DNA of 16,891 nt from an uncultured Bacilli bacterium (GTDB lineage: Bacteria > Bacillota_I > Bacilli_A > RF39 > UBA660): positions 1-16,891 of the forward strand of contig CAJUTW010000036.1 in NCBI GenBank assembly GCA_910589335.1. The letters are read 5' to 3'. Numbering within the stretch: position 1 is the stretch's first letter; every line of letters begins with the position of its first letter. The notes under the pieces are model-generated. The model was given only the letters and a program-made list of their open reading frames with translations, did no database searches and was not told the origin of the DNA. Shown here one piece after another: positions 12,850 to 16,891 of this stretch. The position numbers and the translations under genes were made by a program.

Positions 12850-15456
12850 ATGAAAAAGATAATTTTAGTTGATGGAAACAATCTTTTATTTAGAAGTTTT
12901 TATGCAACAGCCTATCAAGGAGTTATAATGAAAAACTCTAAAGGGTTTCCTACAAATGCTTTATATGGCTTCGTAAATATGATGAATAAAATAATAAAAG
13001 AAGAAAATCCAAATTATATAATGGTAGCATTTGATAAAGGAAAGACATTTAGACATGATAAATATGAGAGTTATAAGGCCGGAAGAGCAGCAATGCCCGA
13101 TGAGTTAAAACCTCAATTTCCTAAAGCAAAAGAAATTCTTGATATTATGGGAATAAAACACTTTGAAATAGACAACTATGAAGCAGATGACATTATAGGA
13201 ACATTAGCAAAAATAGTTGATGAAGAAGATGAATTTATTGCAACAATAGTAAGTAGTGATAAAGATTTATTACAACTAATAAGTGATGAAGTAAAAGTAA
13301 AGCTTTTAAAACAAACAGGTCACATTATGATGGATAAAAATGAATTTAGAAATACATATCAAGTTGATCCGATTAGAATGATAGATTTAAAAGCTCTAAT
13401 GGGAGATCCTAGTGATCATATACCAGGTGTAAAAGGAATAGGAGAAAAAACTGCCATCAATTTATTATCGAAATATGAAAGTTTAGATGGAGTATACGAA
13501 AATTTATCTAATATTTCTACTAAAACAAGAGAAAAACTAGAAAATGATAAAGAAAATGCTTACATGAGTTTAGATTTAGCAACAATTTATAAAGAAGTAC
13601 CATTAGATTTTACTTTAGAAGAATGTAAATATGAAGGATTTAATTTAATAAAATATAAAGAAATTTTAGAAGAATTAGAATTTTTCTCTTTATTAAAAAA
13701 GTTAAATATCTCTTCTATCGATGAAATAACTAATAATAAAACTGAAGAAAAAATAAAAATTTTAGATATAAAAGATTTTAAGAACAAAGAATTTTCATTT
13801 TATTTAGAAACTAGAGGCTCTATTTATAGTAAAGGTGATGTTTTAGGTATTGGTATTTATGATGGAGAAAATGGCTATTTCATATCAAAAGACGAAATAA
13901 AAAATTATAGTTTTATATTTAATTCTAATGTAAAAAAATCTACATATGACTTAAAAAAAAGTATAGTTGTTTTAGGTAAATATGAATTAACTATTACAAA
14001 TGTAGACTATGATACTATGATTGCAACATATTTATTAGATTATGTTGTTAAAGACGATATAAGCTTTATTGCAAGAAGTTTTGATGTTTCTTTTAAAACT
14101 CATGAAGAATTATATGGTACTGATAAAAAACCTAAAGAAATTGAAGAAGAAGAGTTAAAAAAAATATGCTGTAGTAAAGCAAAGTTTATTTATGATACAA
14201 AAGATAAAATAATAAATGAATTAGAAGAAAGTGGAGAAATTGACTTATTTAATAAAATTGAAATGCCTTTAGCAGTCGTTTTAGCAGATATGGAAAATAC
14301 AGGAATTAAAGTCAATAAAGAATATTTAGAACAAGTAGAAAATGATTTAAAAGAACAGATGGATAAATTAGAACAAGAAATTTATCAAGATGCTAATATG
14401 GAATTTAATATTATGAGTCCTGCACAATTATCTAAAGTATTATTTGAACATTTATTAATAAATTATCCAAAAAGAGTAAAAGATAATAAATACTCAACTA
14501 GTAAAGATATTTTAGATAAAATTGTAGATGAGCATCCAATAGTAAATAAAATACTAGAATATCGTACTCTATCAAAATTATATACAAATTATGCAGTAGG
14601 TTTAAAATCAGAAATAAGAGAAGATGGTCGAATTCATACAATTTTTACTCAAACATTAACAAGAACAGGTCGACTTTCCAGTATAAGTCCTAACTTACAA
14701 AATATACCTGCTAGAAGAGAATATTCACGTTTAATTCGTAAAGCTTTTGTTCCCGATGAAAACTCAGTAATTCTTTCAAGTGATTATTCACAAGTTGAAC
14801 TTAGAATTTTTGCTCATATGAGTAATGCATCAAATTTAATACAAGCTTTTATAGAAGAAAAAGATATACATACACAAACAGCCTCAGATATTTACAAAAT
14901 TCCTATGGAAGAGGTTACTAAAGATATGCGAAGAAACGCCAAAGCAGTTAATTTTGGAATTCTTTATGGAATAAGTAGTTTTGGATTGTCTGAGGACTTA
15001 GGTGTTGATATTATTACAGCAAAAAAATTTATTGATAATTATCTAGAAACATATCCTGGAATAAGAGAGTATATGGAAAATAAAAAAAGAGAAGCATATG
15101 ATAAAGGATTTGTAACAACATTAATGAATAGAAAAAGAGTTATAGAAGAGTTGAAAAATAAAAATTATATGATCAGAAGTAGTGGAGAAAGAATCGCACT
15201 AAATACACCAATTCAAGGAACAGCAGCGGATATCTTAAAAAAAGCTATGGTTGAAATTTTTGAAGAATTTAAAAAACATAATTTAAAAAGTAAAATGCTG
15301 ATACAAGTTCATGATGAATTAGTTTTTAATGTTTTGAAAGATGAATTAGATATAGTTAAAAGTATAGTAAAAGAAATAATGGAAAATACATTCAAATTAA
15401 ATGTTCCATTAAAAGTAGATATAGAAATTGGTAATAATTGGTATGAAGCAAAATAA
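12850..15456 (+). CDS. polA: DNA polymerase I
   Basis: Repair and Okazaki-fragment-processing polymerase, 868 aa, full length. The 5'-3' nuclease domain (1 to about 290) shows ADDIIGTLAK, SSDKDLLQL and GDPSDHIPGVKGIGEKTA (about 185-202). The middle 3'-5' exonuclease-like domain is degenerate: the DxE motif reads YLET (318-321, Asp missing), ExoII survives as STYDLKK (364-370), and the ExoIII tyrosine-aspartate pair is not seen. Proofreading is therefore probably absent, as known for Bacillus-type Pol I. The polymerase domain is intact: motif A DYSQVELR (from Asp645), motif B RRNAKAVNFGILYG (Lys698), motif C QVHDEL (819-824, Asp822). mutM follows 14 nt later, as in B. subtilis polA-mutM. Confidence 0.98.
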   Translation: MKKIILVDGNNLLFRSFYATAYQGVIMKNSKGFPTNALYGFVNMMNKIIKEENPNYIMVAFDKGKTFRHDKYESYKAGRAAMPDELKPQFPKAKEILDIMGIKHFEIDNYEADDIIGTLAKIVDEEDEFIATIVSSDKDLLQLISDEVKVKLLKQTGHIMMDKNEFRNTYQVDPIRMIDLKALMGDPSDHIPGVKGIGEKTAINLLSKYESLDGVYENLSNISTKTREKLENDKENAYMSLDLATIYKEVPLDFTLEECKYEGFNLIKYKEILEELEFFSLLKKLNISSIDEITNNKTEEKIKILDIKDFKNKEFSFYLETRGSIYSKGDVLGIGIYDGENGYFISKDEIKNYSFIFNSNVKKSTYDLKKSIVVLGKYELTITNVDYDTMIATYLLDYVVKDDISFIARSFDVSFKTHEELYGTDKKPKEIEEEELKKICCSKAKFIYDTKDKIINELEESGEIDLFNKIEMPLAVVLADMENTGIKVNKEYLEQVENDLKEQMDKLEQEIYQDANMEFNIMSPAQLSKVLFEHLLINYPKRVKDNKYSTSKDILDKIVDEHPIVNKILEYRTLSKLYTNYAVGLKSEIREDGRIHTIFTQTLTRTGRLSSISPNLQNIPARREYSRLIRKAFVPDENSVILSSDYSQVELRIFAHMSNASNLIQAFIEEKDIHTQTASDIYKIPMEEVTKDMRRNAKAVNFGILYGISSFGLSEDLGVDIITAKKFIDNYLETYPGIREYMENKKREAYDKGFVTTLMNRKRVIEELKNKNYMIRSSGERIALNTPIQGTAADILKKAMVEIFEEFKKHNLKSKMLIQVHDELVFNVLKDELDIVKSIVKEIMENTFKLNVPLKVDIEIGNNWYEAK

Positions 15457-15470
15457 AAGAGGTGGAAAAA

Positions 15471-16292
15471 ATGCCAGAAAAACCAGAAGTTCTTACAGTT
15501 GTTAAAAATTTAAGAACTATATTATTAGGAAAAAAAATTACAGAATGCAATGTTTATTGGGATAATATCATAGCAAGTCCAACAACAAATGAATTTAAAG
15601 AAAAAATAATTAATCAAAAAATTAATGATATCAAAACAAGAGGAAAGTTTATTGTTATGACGTTAGATGATTATTCTTTATTAATACATTTAAGAATGGA
15701 AGGAAAGTTTATGTTTAGAAAAAAAGGTGAACCTTTAGGTAAACATGAACATGTTGAATTTATTTTAGATGATGATACAAGTTTTAGATTTCATGATACC
15801 AGAAAATTTGGAAAAATGCATTTAATAGAAATAGATAAAACATATATCACAAAACCACTATCAGAATTAGGATTAGAATATGATGATAAATTTCTAACAA
15901 AAGAATACCTTTATGAAAAAATTAATAAAAAAAGGTTACCAATTAAAACAGTTCTACTAGATCAAAGTATAATTACAGGAATAGGAAATATTTATGACGA
16001 TGAAATTTTATTTATGAGTTCTATTAATCCAAGTCGTAAAGCTTGTGATATTTCACTTGAAGAATGTCAAAATATAATAGATAATTGTAGAACTGTTTTA
16101 GAAAAAGCCATCAAACTGGGAGGAACAACAATTAAAAGCTTTACTTCTAGTGAAGGAGTACATGGTCTTTTTCAAAATGAATTATTAGTTCATGGAAAAG
16201 CAGGAGAATTATGCCCTAAATGTAAAAATACAATATTAAAAACAAAAATAGGTGGTAGAGGAACACATTTTTGTGAAATATGTCAAAAATAA
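15471..16292 (+). CDS. mutM: Formamidopyrimidine-DNA glycosylase (Fpg/MutM)
   Basis: Base-excision repair glycosylase/AP lyase that removes 8-oxoguanine and formamidopyrimidines. Starting at ATG 15471 gives MPEKPEVLTVVKNL, with the essential catalytic Pro as residue 2 and Glu3; a GTG nine bases upstream would bury it, and the ribosome binding site AGAGGTGG fits the ATG. Also seen are Lys59 in TRGKFI, the void-filling triad Met76, Arg111 and Phe113, and the C-terminal zinc finger C248-x2-C251 ... C268-x2-C271 with Arg263. 273 aa, normal length. Probably co-transcribed with polA, and followed at once by a terminator. Confidence 0.97.
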   Translation: MPEKPEVLTVVKNLRTILLGKKITECNVYWDNIIASPTTNEFKEKIINQKINDIKTRGKFIVMTLDDYSLLIHLRMEGKFMFRKKGEPLGKHEHVEFILDDDTSFRFHDTRKFGKMHLIEIDKTYITKPLSELGLEYDDKFLTKEYLYEKINKKRLPIKTVLLDQSIITGIGNIYDDEILFMSSINPSRKACDISLEECQNIIDNCRTVLEKAIKLGGTTIKSFTSSEGVHGLFQNELLVHGKAGELCPKCKNTILKTKIGGRGTHFCEICQK

Positions 16293-16293
16293 T

Positions 16294-16327
16294 AAAGATT
16301 CTAAAATTCATTTTAGATCTTTTTTTG
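16294..16327 (+). terminator. Rho-independent terminator after mutM
   Basis: AAAGAT (16294-16299) plus CTAAAA (16301-16306) pair with TTTTAG (16311-16316) plus ATCTTT (16317-16322) around a TTCA loop with one bulged T, then a T run. It ends polA-mutM. Confidence 0.85.
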
Positions 16328-16361
16328 TTTTTATATTATTAAATTATAAAAAATAAATAGT

Positions 16362-16409
16362 AAATTTCTTAGAATAGTCTTTTTAAAATTTCTTAGAATA
16401 GTCTTTTTA
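16362..16409. repeat. Perfect 24-bp tandem direct repeat, two copies
   Basis: Copies at 16362-16385 and 16386-16409 are identical; the core reads TTTCTTAGAATAGTCTTTTT. They end 6 bp before the -35 of the next gene's promoter, so they could be paired binding sites or a replication-slippage product. Confidence 0.95.
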
Positions 16410-16415
16410 AAAACA

Positions 16416-16444
16416 TTGTAATTTTAATTCAATAATGTTATAAT
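16416..16444 (+). promoter_or_regulatory. Promoter of the 3'-terminal gene
   Basis: TTGTAA (16416-16421), 17 nt, TATAAT (16439-16444) with extended TG at 16436-16437. Confidence 0.8.
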
Positions 16445-16481
16445 ATGCAATAAATTTTGGAATAAAGAGGAGGAAAATAAT

Positions 16482-16891
16482 ATGCAAAAAGTAGCATTTT
16501 TAACCCCAAATAACGAAAAATTTGAAATGAATTATTGGGAAGTAGAAGAATTTTGCAAAAAAATATGTTTAAAAGAAGAAAATAAAGCATCGTTTGAAGA
16601 ATTTAGTAAAAAGTATACTTATTTTCCACCATATTTTGATTATGTTATGGAAGTTAAAAAATATATATTTTTTAATTGTTTGTTTAATGAAGAGCATTGT
16701 TTAATATTTAATGATGACGCTTATTATTTTTCAAGTATTATTGGAAGTACTTATAGTGATACTATTAATAATTTCAAATTTTTAATAGAGTATTTAGATT
16801 ATAGTGATTTAACAAGAATATCTGATGAAGAATTAGATATAAAATTACAAAAACCTGAATATACTGATGATTGTGTAATTGACCCTAACTG
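16482..16891 (+). CDS. Hypothetical protein, 3' end beyond the window
   Basis: An ORF open from ATG 16482 to the window edge, 136 codons seen, with a strong ribosome binding site AGAGGAGG (16466-16473). I do not recognise the protein. It begins MQKVAFLTPNNEKFEMNYWE, is acidic and rich in aromatic residues (YTYFPPYFDYVM, YIFFNCLF), and has no signal peptide or clear transmembrane helix. A SYSDTINNFKFLIEYLDY-like helical part and an acidic segment (SDEELDIKL) follow. It has its own promoter, preceded by the 24-bp tandem repeat, so it is a separate transcription unit from polA-mutM. Function unknown. Confidence 0.8.
   Translation, partial: MQKVAFLTPNNEKFEMNYWEVEEFCKKICLKEENKASFEEFSKKYTYFPPYFDYVMEVKKYIFFNCLFNEEHCLIFNDDAYYFSSIIGSTYSDTINNFKFLIEYLDYSDLTRISDEELDIKLQKPEYTDDCVIDPN

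Noticed and set aside
1..16891. Mycoplasma-type code (TGA = Trp), CRISPR array, prophage or insertion sequence
   Set aside because: TGA is used as a real stop and Trp is TGG throughout. No repeat-spacer pattern, transposase, integrase or terminal inverted repeats were found.

Overview
The window is about 16.9 kb of very AT-rich DNA with standard bacterial code (TGA is used as a stop, for example at the relA/dtd ATGA overlap). Gene content and order point to a low-GC Firmicute of class Bacilli, probably a reduced-genome, gut-type lineage related to Erysipelotrichales/RF39-like groups. The class is well supported; the order is a guess. The order secDF, relA, dtd, hisS, aspS, ncRNA, tcdA matches the B. 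subtilis block secDF ... relA-dtd ... hisS-aspS-bsrA(6S-1)-yrvM(tcdA) as I remember it.

Layout. (1) 1-3916, plus strand: the end of a SecD-SecF fusion, a bifunctional (p)ppGpp synthetase/hydrolase and D-Tyr-tRNA deacylase. (2) 3924-7379: a T-box-controlled operon of an unknown 161-aa protein, HisRS and an archaeal-type AspRS, closed by a clear terminator. The T-box specifier reads GAC (Asp). HisRS carries an extra Cys/His-rich tail. (3) 7390-8808: an unknown membrane-anchored protein facing an alpha/beta hydrolase tail to tail over a shared terminator. (4) 8858-9072: a strong promoter and a structured RNA of about 180 nt, best explained as 6S RNA. (5) 9073-11677: an unknown 271-aa protein, tcdA, and a broken gene made of two related units, ended by an 11-bp terminator. 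(6) 11865-12813: lexA on the minus strand, divergent from an unannotated 49-aa single-pass membrane protein. Two LexA-box-like sites overlap the two near-consensus promoters, so this is an SOS locus resembling lexA-yneA or lexA-sosA. (7) 12814-16327: polA and mutM, a DNA repair pair. (8) 16362-16891: a perfect 24-bp tandem repeat, a good promoter and the start of an unknown gene.

Functionally the window combines secretion, stringent response, tRNA charging and proofreading, tRNA modification, global RNA polymerase control by a probable 6S RNA, and DNA damage response. The strongest candidate for something undescribed is the 49-aa SOS-controlled membrane protein beside lexA. The HisRS metal-binding-like tail, the Asp-specific T-box with a non-consensus tRNA-binding bulge and the unknown first gene of the tRNA synthetase operon come next.
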